Made by a program: the position numbers and the translations under genes
Part shown: positions 1 through 6,322 of the stretch, in pieces
Layout: every line of letters starts with the position of its first letter
Numbering within the stretch: position 1 is the stretch's first letter
The notes under the pieces: model-generated
Databases searched by the model: none
Told to the model about the DNA's origin: nothing
Seen by the model: the letters and a program-made list of their open reading frames with translations, nothing else
Origin: Gammaproteobacteria bacterium
Lineage (GTDB): Bacteria > Pseudomonadota > Gammaproteobacteria > Steroidobacterales > Steroidobacteraceae
Assembly: GCA_030039615.1 (NCBI GenBank)
Contig: JASHVF010000048.1
Location: 1-16,657, forward strand
Direction of reading: 5' to 3'
DNA length: 16,657 nt

Positions 1-294
1 GGCGACGACGAGATGCTGCACCGGCGGCTGCTCGCCTACGTGTCGGATTTTTTTCTGCTCGACACCGCGACGCTGCCGCACGGCACCTCGTTCCTCAAGC
101 CCTCGCTCATCATGGCGACCATCGACCACGCCATGTGGTTCCACCGGCCGCTGCGCGTCGATGACTGGCTGCTGTGCGCCATGGACAGCCCGAGCGCCTC
201 GGGCGCCCGCGGCTTCGCGCGCGCCAGCGTCTTTGCCCGCGACGGACGTCTGGTCGCGAATGCGGCTCAGGAGGGCCTCATCCGCCAGCGCTGA
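1..294 (+). CDS. tesB: Acyl-CoA thioesterase II, C-terminal part (partial at window start)
   Basis: Only the last 97 codons are present, and the reading frame is open to the left edge. The fragment is the second hot-dog domain of a TesB-type thioesterase, which hydrolyses acyl-CoA to free fatty acid and CoA in the cytoplasm. The sequence shows YVSDFFLL, ATIDHAMWFHRP, SASGARGF and AAQEGLIR. These match the C-terminal blocks of E. coli TesB, including the Asp, Thr and Gln that form its catalytic triad (here D16, the T of ATIDH, and the Q of AAQEG). The stop TGA runs straight into a GC hairpin and then meets the convergent hydrolase gene. Family assignment is confident; the missing N-terminal half cannot be judged. 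Confidence 0.93.
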   Translation, partial: GDDEMLHRRLLAYVSDFFLLDTATLPHGTSFLKPSLIMATIDHAMWFHRPLRVDDWLLCAMDSPSASGARGFARASVFARDGRLVANAAQEGLIRQR

Positions 295-310
295 GCGCCG
301 CGACGGCGCT
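294..310. terminator. GC hairpin between convergent tesB and hydrolase genes
   Basis: A perfect 7-bp inverted repeat (AGCGCCG, loop CGA, CGGCGCT) fills the gap between the two convergent stop codons and includes the last A of the tesB stop. It has no T-run on either side, so it is not a textbook intrinsic terminator. Its position suggests a bidirectional transcription end or mRNA 3'-end stabiliser. Confidence 0.4.
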
Positions 311-1228
311 TCAGTGCGCCGCGCGCGCAGCGAGTGCGTCGATGTCCTTGAGCAGCAGGGTGTTGAAGCGCTCGGGCGCTTCCAGCATGGGGAAATGCCC
401 GCTGTGCAGTACGTCGAGCGTGAAATCGGGCAGCGCCTTCCTGATGCGCTCGGCGTCGGTGGGCGCCAGGTCCGAGTTGATGGCGTACACCGGCACGTGC
501 ACGTTCGGCAACAGCGTCGCCAGATCGAACGCCAGCAGCTTCTCGAGCGTCGGCACCGCCACCGCCGGCGAGCGCAGCGACATGTCGTAGGCCACCTTCT
601 GCACCAGCTGCGGATCGGCGCCCTTCTCGAACAGTGAATCGGTCACCAGCGCACGCGTGCTGCCCACGAAATCGCCGCGAAATGGCGCAAGCTTGGCCTC
701 GATCTCCCCGGCGCTGAGCGGCGGCAGGCCGACCGAGCGCAGCGCATCCACGGCGATGACGCCGATGACGCGCGCGCCGATGCGCGGCGCGGCCGCCAGC
801 GCTACATCGGCCCCCATCGAATGCCCCACCAGCACGATGTGCGCGTTCGGCACCTGGCGGGCGATGGTGGCGACGTCCGCGGCGTAGTTGGCGATCGACC
901 AGTCGCTGCGGTTGGCGCCCGAGGCGCCGTGGCCGGCGAGATCGAGCGCCACCACGGTATAGCGCGCCTTGAGAGCATCGAACTGCCCACGCCAGTAGTC
1001 GGCGTTTTCGCACCAGCCGTGGATCAGGAACACCGCGGGCTCGCCCCGCCCGAACACCCGGTACTCGAGGTGCACCAGGTCGTCCGACATCACGATGCGC
1101 GGTCCCTCATCGCTGCGTGCGGCTGCCGGCGCGCTCGCCGCTGCAGCGGCGGCCGGTGGCTTGGCGCCCTGGCTGCAGGCCGCGAGCGCCAGCGCCATGA
1201 TCACGACTGACGATGCGCGATGCGACAT
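311..1228 (-). CDS. Alpha/beta-hydrolase lipoprotein
   Basis: 305-residue alpha/beta-hydrolase. The N-terminus is a lipoprotein signal: a hydrophobic stretch ends in LAAC with the lipidated Cys at residue 18, followed by an Ala/Pro-rich linker (about 23-38). The mature enzyme is therefore expected to be membrane-anchored and to face the periplasm. The fold is shown by the oxyanion motif LIHGW (69-72), the nucleophile elbow GHSMG (135-139, Ser137), a candidate acid at Asp253 and the catalytic His in HSGHFP (His278). The substrate cannot be inferred; esterase, lipase or peptidase activity are all possible. The ATG at 1228 was chosen because it gives the lipoprotein signal; the same frame stays open upstream but only as antisense-like Arg/Ala-rich sequence. 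It begins 11 nt after the stop of the FAD dehydrogenase gene, so it is probably the last gene of that operon. Confidence 0.88.
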   Translation of the reverse strand: MSHRASSVVIMALALAACSQGAKPPAAAAAASAPAAARSDEGPRIVMSDDLVHLEYRVFGRGEPAVFLIHGWCENADYWRGQFDALKARYTVVALDLAGHGASGANRSDWSIANYAADVATIARQVPNAHIVLVGHSMGADVALAAAPRIGARVIGVIAVDALRSVGLPPLSAGEIEAKLAPFRGDFVGSTRALVTDSLFEKGADPQLVQKVAYDMSLRSPAVAVPTLEKLLAFDLATLLPNVHVPVYAINSDLAPTDAERIRKALPDFTLDVLHSGHFPMLEAPERFNTLLLKDIDALAARAAH

Positions 1229-1239
1229 GCGCCTCCCCC

Positions 1240-2646
1240 TCATCCGCTGCGCAGGACCTTGCCGGGATTCATGATGCCGTTGGGATCGAGCGCGCGCTTG
1301 ACGGCGTGCATCAGCGCGAGCTCGGTGGCCGGAGCATAGCGCTCGAGCTCGGCGACCTTGAGGCGTCCGATGCCGTGCTCGGCGCTGAAGCTGCCGCCGA
1401 GGGCGGCGGCCAGATCGTGCAATGCGCGGCGGACCTCCTCGCCGCGGGCCAGCAGCGCAGCGCCCTCCGCGGGCCGCGCCTGCAGGTTGAAGTGCAGGTT
1501 GCCGTCGCCAACGTGCCCGTAGGCGATGAGGCGCGCGCCGGGCACGTGCGCCGCGACCCACTCGGCGCCGCGTGCCACGAACTGCGGCAGCGCGCTCACC
1601 GGCACCGAGATGTCGTGCTTCAGGCCCGGCCCCTCGTGGCGCTGGCTCTCGGGGATGGTCTCGCGGATCTTCCAGAGCGCCGCGCGCTCGCGCTCGCTGC
1701 GCGCCACCACCGCGTCCTCGATCAGGCCGGCCTCGAGCGCCGCGCCCAGCGCTTCGGTGAGCAGCGCCTCGAGCGGCTCGGCGGCACGCGCCGAGCCGAG
1801 CTCACACAGTACGTACCATGGGTGCGCCGCCTCGAGCGGGTCGCTCACTCCCGGGATGTGTCTGGTGGTCAGCTCGACAGCGATGCGCGGGATGAGCTCG
1901 AAGGAGCTCACCAGGTCGCCGCTCGCCTCGCGCAGCCGCGCGAGCAGCGTCACGGCGGCCGCCGGGCTCGGCACCGCAACGAAGGCAGTGGCGGCGCTCT
2001 TGAGCTGCGGGAACAGCTTAAGGCTCGCGGCCGTGATCACCCCGAGCGTGCCCTCGGCGCCGAGGAACAGGCCGCGGATGTCATAGCCGGTATTGTCCTT
2101 GCGCAACGCCGTGAGGCCGGGAAGCACGCGGCCGTCTGCCAGCACCACTTCGAGTCCGAGCACCAGGTCGCGCATCATCCCGTAGCGCAGCACGTGCACG
2201 CCGCCGGCGTTGGTCGAGAGGTTGCCGCCGATCTGGCAGCTGCCCTGCGAGCCGAGGCTGAGCGGAAAGTGGCGCCCGGCGGTCTCGGCGGCCTCCTGCA
2301 CGCGGGCGAGGACGCAGCCGGCCTCGGCGATCAGCGAGTAGTTCTCCGGGTCGACGCTGCGGATGCGGTTGAGCCGCGCGAGGGCGAGTACCAGCTGCGC
2401 GCCCGACTCGTCGGGAGTGGCGCCGCCGCAGTAGCTGGTGTTGCCGCCGTGCGGCACCACGCCGACGCGCGCCGTGTTGCAGGCAACGACCACCCGCGAC
2501 ACCTCCTCGACCGAGCGCGGCAGCGCCACGGCGAGCGCGCGTCCGCGATACAGCCGGCGGTGGTCGGTGAGGTAGGGCTCGCACGCCTCGCCGGTGATGA
2601 GATCCCCGGGGGCGAGAATCCCGCGCAGCGTCCCGAGAAGGTCCAC
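1240..2646 (-). CDS. FAD-binding D-2-hydroxyacid dehydrogenase (D-2-hydroxyglutarate/D-lactate/GlcD type)
   Basis: 468-residue flavoenzyme of the FAD-binding oxidase type 4 family, which oxidises D-2-hydroxyacids to 2-oxoacids. The N-terminal PCMH-type FAD domain carries PHGGNTSYCGG (65-75), GSCQIGGNLSTNAGG (135-149) and GYDIRGLFLGAEGTLG (187-202). The C-terminal domain has KHDISVPV (343-350), GHVGDGNLHFN (377-387), AEHGIGR (422-428) and NPGKV (460-464). In D-2-hydroxyglutarate dehydrogenases the two His of GHxGDGNxH and the Glu of the EHGIG motif bind Zn; all three are present (H378, H385, E423). D-lactate or glycolate-type activity cannot be excluded. The start is a GTG 20 nt after the htpX stop, giving a normal family length. 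It lies in an operon with htpX upstream and the lipoprotein hydrolase downstream. Confidence 0.92.
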   Translation of the reverse strand: MDLLGTLRGILAPGDLITGEACEPYLTDHRRLYRGRALAVALPRSVEEVSRVVVACNTARVGVVPHGGNTSYCGGATPDESGAQLVLALARLNRIRSVDPENYSLIAEAGCVLARVQEAAETAGRHFPLSLGSQGSCQIGGNLSTNAGGVHVLRYGMMRDLVLGLEVVLADGRVLPGLTALRKDNTGYDIRGLFLGAEGTLGVITAASLKLFPQLKSAATAFVAVPSPAAAVTLLARLREASGDLVSSFELIPRIAVELTTRHIPGVSDPLEAAHPWYVLCELGSARAAEPLEALLTEALGAALEAGLIEDAVVARSERERAALWKIRETIPESQRHEGPGLKHDISVPVSALPQFVARGAEWVAAHVPGARLIAYGHVGDGNLHFNLQARPAEGAALLARGEEVRRALHDLAAALGGSFSAEHGIGRLKVAELERYAPATELALMHAVKRALDPNGIMNPGKVLRSG

Positions 2647-2666
2647 CGCTTAGCAGGCGGGCGGCT

Positions 2667-3557
2667 TCAGCTCGCGGGGCCGAGCGCGCGCAGCGCCGCG
2701 ATGCGCTCGTCGATCGGCGGATGGCTCATGAAGAGCCTTCGCAAGCCGCTGCCGAGGTCGCCGCCGGCGATGCCGAAGGCCGCGAACTGCTGGGTCGGCA
2801 GCGGCTCGTGCACGCGCTTGAGCTCCTCGAGCGCGGCGATCATGTTGCCGGTGCCGGCGAGCCGTGCGCCGCCGCGGTCGGCGCGGAACTCACGATAGCG
2901 CGAGAACCACATGACGATCGGCGTGGCGAGGATGCCGAAGGCGATCTGCAACACGTAGAAGGTGAGGAACGAGGCGATGCCGCGGCCGTCGTCGGAGCGG
3001 AACACCGCGCGGTCGATGATGTTGCCGACCACCCGGGCGAGGAACAGCACGAAGGTGTTGACCACACCCTGGATCAGCGCGAGCGTCACCATGTCGCCAT
3101 TGGCCACGTGCGTGATCTCATGGCCGAGCACCGCCTCGATCTCCTGGCGGTTCATCCGCTGCAGCAGGCCGCTGCTCACCGCCACCAGCGCGGAGTTGCG
3201 GCTCATGCCGGTCGCAAAGGCGTTGGGCTCGGGCGAGTCGAAGATGCCAACCTCGGGCATGCCGATATTCACGTTGCGGGCGTGATGCTCGACCACGGAA
3301 ATCAGCCACTGGCCGGTGGCATCGGCCGACTGCGGAGCGATCACCTGCACTCCCATGAACATCTTGGCCTGCATCTTCGACATCGCCAGCGAGACGAACG
3401 CGCCGCCGAAGCCGAACAGCGCCGCCCACACCAGCAGCCTCTGCATGCTCTGGCCGTGGGCTGCGAGGTAGCTGTCGATGCCCAGCAGATGCGCGACGAT
3501 GCTCAGCACCGCCAGCACTGCCAGGTTGGTCACGATGAACAGGAGGATGCGTTTCAT
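2667..3557 (-). CDS. htpX: Membrane-bound zinc metalloprotease HtpX
   Basis: 296-residue M48B protease, close to the usual HtpX length of about 290. HtpX is an inner-membrane quality-control endopeptidase that degrades misfolded membrane proteins and works alongside FtsH. Zn ligands are visible: HEITH at 146-150 and the third ligand Glu223 in the block REFRAD. There are two N-terminal membrane segments (about 4-24 and 40-60) and two more hydrophobic segments after the HExxH helix (about 157-180 and 195-216). The motifs DSPEPNAFATG and HPPIDERIAALR are typical of the family. The ATG start gives the standard MKRILLF N-terminus. It is the first gene of a minus-strand trio, after a 112-bp spacer with promoter-like sequence. 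Confidence 0.96.
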   Translation of the reverse strand: MKRILLFIVTNLAVLAVLSIVAHLLGIDSYLAAHGQSMQRLLVWAALFGFGGAFVSLAMSKMQAKMFMGVQVIAPQSADATGQWLISVVEHHARNVNIGMPEVGIFDSPEPNAFATGMSRNSALVAVSSGLLQRMNRQEIEAVLGHEITHVANGDMVTLALIQGVVNTFVLFLARVVGNIIDRAVFRSDDGRGIASFLTFYVLQIAFGILATPIVMWFSRYREFRADRGGARLAGTGNMIAALEELKRVHEPLPTQQFAAFGIAGGDLGSGLRRLFMSHPPIDERIAALRALGPAS

Positions 3558-3574
3558 GGCGAGTTTCAGCGCAC

Positions 3575-3617
3575 AAATGGGGCAGGCACTGTACCGTTAC
3601 CCCTTCTGACCTGCCAG
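3575..3617 (-). promoter_or_regulatory. Putative htpX promoter region
   Basis: Read on the minus strand, CTGGCA (3617-3612), an 18-nt spacer and TACAGT (3593-3588) each match 4 of 6 sigma-70 consensus bases. Just downstream lies CCCCATTT (3582-3575), which resembles the -10 element of sigma-32 heat-shock promoters, but I see no convincing CTTGAA -35 at the right distance. htpX is heat-shock or envelope-stress induced in E. coli, so either reading is plausible. No clear Shine-Dalgarno sequence precedes the htpX ATG. Confidence 0.3.
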
Positions 3618-3632
3618 CCTTGGGGGCGGCGG

Positions 3633-3669
3633 CCGGGTTTTCAAGGCCCGGACCGGCGGGCGCGCCCGC
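3633..3669 (-). terminator. Hairpin-forming GC spacer after the VIT1 gene
   Basis: Directly downstream of the VIT1-type gene stop there is a perfect 14-nt palindrome (GCGGGCGCGCCCGC, 3656-3669). It is followed by a 5-bp stem, CCGGG/CCCGG (3633-3637 with 3647-3651). There is no run of T after either on the minus strand, so this is a possible weak terminator separating the VIT1 operon from htpX. Confidence 0.3.
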
Positions 3670-4716
3670 TCAGGAAATCACCACCCCGAGGGCCCGACCC
3701 AGCAGGAAGGTCAAAGTTCCCGCCGCGCCCCCGATCAACACCATGCGCAGCGCGCTGCGCAGCGCATCGCGCCCGGTGAACAGCGACAGCGAGAGACCGA
3801 CGAGAAACAGCGCTACCCCTGTCATGATCGCCGACGCGACCACCGCGGTGGTGCCGCTCAGTCGGCCGAGGAACGGGATGAGCGGCACCAGGGCGCCGAA
3901 CGCGAAGGTGACGAACGAGGCGCCGGCCGCACGCCAGGGAGAACCCAGGTCGTCGGGGTTGAGCCCGAGCTCCTCGCGCGCCAGCACATCGAGCGCCTTC
4001 TCCGGTCGGGCCAGCAGTGCGCGGCTCACCGCGCGCGCCTGCGCCAGCTCGACGCCGCGCGCCTCATAGATGAGCGCCAGCTCCTCGGCCTCCTCCTCGG
4101 GGTATTCGGCGAGCTCCTCGCGCTCGAGCGCCATCTGGTAGTCGTACATCTCGCGCTGCGAGCGCACCGAGACGTACTCGCCCGCTGCCATGGAGAGCGC
4201 GCCGGCGAGCAGTCCCGCCGCCCCGGACATGAGCACGAAGCTCGGGGCGACGCCGGTGCCGGCGACTCCCAGCACCAGGGAGAGGTTCGATACCAGGCCG
4301 TCGTTCACGCCGAACACGGCCGGCCGGAGACTGCCGCCGAGGCTGCTGCGGTGGCGCGCCCCGACCTGGGCGAGGGTGGTCGGCATTTCGTGGCCGCCGA
4401 TGGTGCCGGAGAGGGTGCTGTAGACCGAAAGGCCGCGCAGTTTCATCGCGGCCAGCACACCGCGCAGCGTGGCCGGCGGGAACCGCTCGAGCAGCCGCGC
4501 CACGATACGGGCGCGCAGCGAGGGAGTGAAGGCCTCGTGGCGGGCGCCGCTGCGGGCGGCGACCTCTTCCCAGCGCAGCGCCTGCGCTTCGGCGGCGAGC
4601 GCCAGTTGCTCGAACAGCCGTCGCCGGTGCGAGTCAGGCTCGGCGGCGGCTACCTGCCGATACAACCACGCCGATTCCTTCTCGTGATACCAGCTGTCGA
4701 CGCCGGGGCCGCTCAA
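3670..4716 (-). CDS. VIT1/CCC1-family metal transporter with N-terminal ferritin-like domain
   Basis: 348-residue inner-membrane protein. Residues about 10-60 resemble the rubrerythrin/ferritin-like helices found at the N-terminus of bacterial VIT1 homologues. Residues about 125-348 are the VIT1/CCC1 domain, with the signature RPAVFGVNDGLVSNLSL (131-147), the helix ending in MAAGEYVSVRSQ (176-187), a cytoplasmic Glu-rich stretch (EREELAEYPEEEAEEL, 198-213) that in VIT1 proteins binds metal before transport, and three further membrane helices. The family moves Fe(II) or Mn(II) out of the cytoplasm. At the usual ExxH site of the ferritin-like helix this copy reads AEAQ (42-45), so the common di-iron ligands are missing. 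The start is a TTG overlapping the stop of the upstream gene (TTGA), and no ATG or GTG precedes the conserved region. The metal is inferred from family only. Confidence 0.88.
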   Translation of the reverse strand: MSGPGVDSWYHEKESAWLYRQVAAAEPDSHRRRLFEQLALAAEAQALRWEEVAARSGARHEAFTPSLRARIVARLLERFPPATLRGVLAAMKLRGLSVYSTLSGTIGGHEMPTTLAQVGARHRSSLGGSLRPAVFGVNDGLVSNLSLVLGVAGTGVAPSFVLMSGAAGLLAGALSMAAGEYVSVRSQREMYDYQMALEREELAEYPEEEAEELALIYEARGVELAQARAVSRALLARPEKALDVLAREELGLNPDDLGSPWRAAGASFVTFAFGALVPLIPFLGRLSGTTAVVASAIMTGVALFLVGLSLSLFTGRDALRSALRMVLIGGAAGTLTFLLGRALGVVIS

Positions 4717-5030
4717 TACTCGTCCTGCTCCTCGTCGCCGTCCTCCTCGTCGTCATCGTCCCAGTCGTCGTCGTCCTCGTCCTCGTCTTCCTCGTCCCAT
4801 TCCTCGTCCTCGTCCGACTCTTCGTCGTCGTCGGACCAGCCTTCCGGCTCCTCTATGCGCTCGAGGTCCATCTCGTGCCACGCTTCGATGTCGAGCTCCT
4901 CGATGTCGCCGTCGAGATACTCGATCTCGATCAGCTCCGAGTCCTCATCGACCGACAGCACGCGGAACTGCTCTTCTTCCTCGAGGTTCTCGTACCACTG
5001 TCCGGGAACCGGTTCGTAATCTCTGCTCAC
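4713..5030 (-). CDS. DUF6763-like protein with extreme acidic C-terminal tail
   Basis: Small cytoplasmic protein of 105 residues from a GTG start; an in-frame TTG at 5051 would add 7 residues. The N-terminal part (EPVPGQWYENL, FRVLSVDEDSELIEIEYLDGDIEELDIEAWHEMDL) matches my memory of DUF6763, a gammaproteobacterial family of unknown function. After residue 65 the protein is almost pure Asp/Glu: 33 of the last 40 residues are acidic, broken by Trp at 78 and 90 and ending in Tyr. GTG is preferred because the conserved block starts right after it and AAGGG lies 10-11 nt upstream. Its stop overlaps the TTG start of the VIT1-type transporter, so the two are probably translationally coupled. A metal-buffering role is only a guess. 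Confidence 0.78.
   Translation of the reverse strand: MSRDYEPVPGQWYENLEEEEQFRVLSVDEDSELIEIEYLDGDIEELDIEAWHEMDLERIEEPEGWSDDDEESDEDEEWDEEDEDEDDDDWDDDDEEDGDEEQDEY
4717..4845 (-). repeat. GA-rich low-complexity tract coding the acidic tail
   Basis: The minus strand here is a nearly uninterrupted run of GAC, GAG, GAA and GAT codons; the plus strand reads as repeated CTC/GTC triplets. It encodes the acidic tail of the DUF6763-like protein. Such triplet-like tracts can change length by slippage without frameshift. Confidence 0.7.
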
Positions 5031-5071
5031 CGCGTCGCCACCCTTCGTCAAGCAAATCGCCGCCGCATATC

Positions 5072-5100
5072 AGTTTAGGGGCTGCGCCTAAGTTGGGCAA
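5072..5100 (-). promoter_or_regulatory. Putative promoter of the DUF6763-VIT1 operon with overlapping palindrome
   Basis: On the minus strand, TTGCCC (5100-5095), a 17-nt spacer and TAAACT (5077-5072) each match 4 of 6 sigma-70 consensus bases. A 17-nt imperfect palindrome (TTAGGGGC-T-GCGCCTAA, 5075-5091, one mismatch pair) lies between the two boxes and overlaps the -10, so it is a candidate operator in the divergent region shared with proB. Confidence 0.35.
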
Positions 5101-5123
5101 CGCAAGCCTCGAATGCGTATAGT
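5093..5123 (+). promoter_or_regulatory. Putative proB promoter
   Basis: TATAGT at 5118-5123 matches 5 of 6 bases of the -10 consensus. TTGGGC at 5093-5098 is a weak -35 with a 19-nt spacer. The expected start of transcription is about 5130, three bases before the proB ATG, and no Shine-Dalgarno sequence is visible, so the transcript may be almost leaderless. Confidence 0.35.
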
Positions 5124-5132
5124 TTTCCCACC

Positions 5133-6317
5133 ATGAAAGGGGAGACTCCGCGCCACGCCGCGCCCCTGGTGCGGGCACGGCGTGTGGTCGTCAAGGTCGG
5201 CTCGGCGCTGCTGGTCGGCGGCGACAGCGGGCGGGTGAATCGCGCCTGGCTGGAGACGCTGGTCGAGGATCTGCTGCGGCTGCGCAAGCGCGGCCAGCAG
5301 GTCATCCTGGTGTCATCGGGCGCGATCGCCCTCGGCCGCGGCCGGCTCGGCCTGCGGGCCGGCGCGCTGCGGCTCGAGCAGAGCCAGGCGGCGGCGGCCG
5401 TCGGCCAGATGCGCCTGATCGCCGCCTACAAGGAGCTGCTCGAGGAGCACGCCGTCACCGTGGCGCAGATGCTGCTGACGCTGGAGGACAGCGAGCGGCG
5501 GCGGCGCTACCTCAACGCGCGCGCGACGCTCGAGGCGCTGCTCGAGCTCGGCGCACTGCCGGTGATCAACGAGAACGACACGGTCGCGACCGCCGAGATC
5601 CGCTACGGCGACAACGACCGCCTCGCCGCGCGGGTGGCGCAGATGGCCGGCGCCGAATGCCTGGTGCTGCTCTCGGACGTCGACGGGCTCTACAGCGCCG
5701 ATCCCAACAGGGATCCGCGCGCCCGCATCGTGCCCGAGGTGCGGCACATCACCGCGGAGGTCGAAGCGATGGGCGGGCGCAGCGCCTCGCAGGTCGGCTC
5801 GGGCGGCATGACCGCCAAGATTCTCGCCGCCAAGATCGCGGTCGCGGCCGGCTGTCACATGTGCATCGCGGCGGGGCACCACCGCCACCCGTTGCGCCGC
5901 CTGGAGGAGGGCGCGCCCTGCACCTGGTTCGTGCCGAGCGCCACGCCGGTCGCGGCCCGCAAGCAATGGATCGCCGGGACGCTGCGCCCGGCCGGCTCGA
6001 TCACCATCGACGCGGGTGCCCTGCGTGCGCTGCTCGAAGGCAAGAGCCTGCTGCCGGCGGGCGTCACCGCGGCGCGCGGCCGCTTCGAGCGCGGCGATAC
6101 CGTGAGCGTGCTCACTGCCGACGGTGCCGAGGTGGCGCGCGGCATCGTCGCCTACTCGGACGCGGACGCGGCGCGCATCCTGGGGCGCAGGTCCTCCGAG
6201 ATCGAGCAGCTGCTCGGCTTCCGCGGCCGCGACGAGATGATTCACCGCGACGACCTGGTGCTGGTACGGGATGCAGCCGCCGCGGCCGAAACGTCCGCCG
6301 CTGCGCACCCGGCCTGA
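5133..6317 (+). CDS. proB: Glutamate 5-kinase
   Basis: 394-residue cytoplasmic enzyme for the first step of proline synthesis, ATP-dependent phosphorylation of glutamate to gamma-glutamyl phosphate; it is normally feedback-inhibited by proline. The amino-acid-kinase domain (about 17-275) shows VVVKVGSALLV (18-28), VSSGAIALGRGRLGL (60-74), NENDTVATAEIRYGDNDRLA (146-165), the nucleotide-site block LLSDVDGLYSADP (179-191) and GSGGMTAKI (222-230). A PUA domain follows (about 290-380), with a short Ala-rich tail. The length is slightly above E. coli ProB (367). proA follows after 5 nt. The motifs NARATLEALLELGALPVINENDTVATAEIR and RKQWIAGTL resemble alphaproteobacterial ProB more than the E. coli type, and obgE, often next to proB, is absent here. 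Confidence 0.96.
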   Translation: MKGETPRHAAPLVRARRVVVKVGSALLVGGDSGRVNRAWLETLVEDLLRLRKRGQQVILVSSGAIALGRGRLGLRAGALRLEQSQAAAAVGQMRLIAAYKELLEEHAVTVAQMLLTLEDSERRRRYLNARATLEALLELGALPVINENDTVATAEIRYGDNDRLAARVAQMAGAECLVLLSDVDGLYSADPNRDPRARIVPEVRHITAEVEAMGGRSASQVGSGGMTAKILAAKIAVAAGCHMCIAAGHHRHPLRRLEEGAPCTWFVPSATPVAARKQWIAGTLRPAGSITIDAGALRALLEGKSLLPAGVTAARGRFERGDTVSVLTADGAEVARGIVAYSDADAARILGRRSSEIEQLLGFRGRDEMIHRDDLVLVRDAAAAAETSAAAHPA

Positions 6318-6322
6318 GCGCG

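Noticed and set aside
1229..1561. Upstream extension of the lipoprotein hydrolase into the FAD dehydrogenase gene
   Set aside because: The extension is an out-of-frame Arg-rich reading of the neighbour gene and would bury the lipoprotein signal.
1213..2898. Long plus-strand open frame of 561 codons opposite the FAD dehydrogenase gene
   Set aside because: Its product is an Arg/Ala/His-rich mixture without any domain and it is the exact antisense of a gene with clear motifs. Long antisense frames are expected at this GC content.
5313..6308. Minus-strand frame of 331 codons opposite proB
   Set aside because: Low-complexity antisense product covering a strongly supported proB; no motif and no separate start signal.
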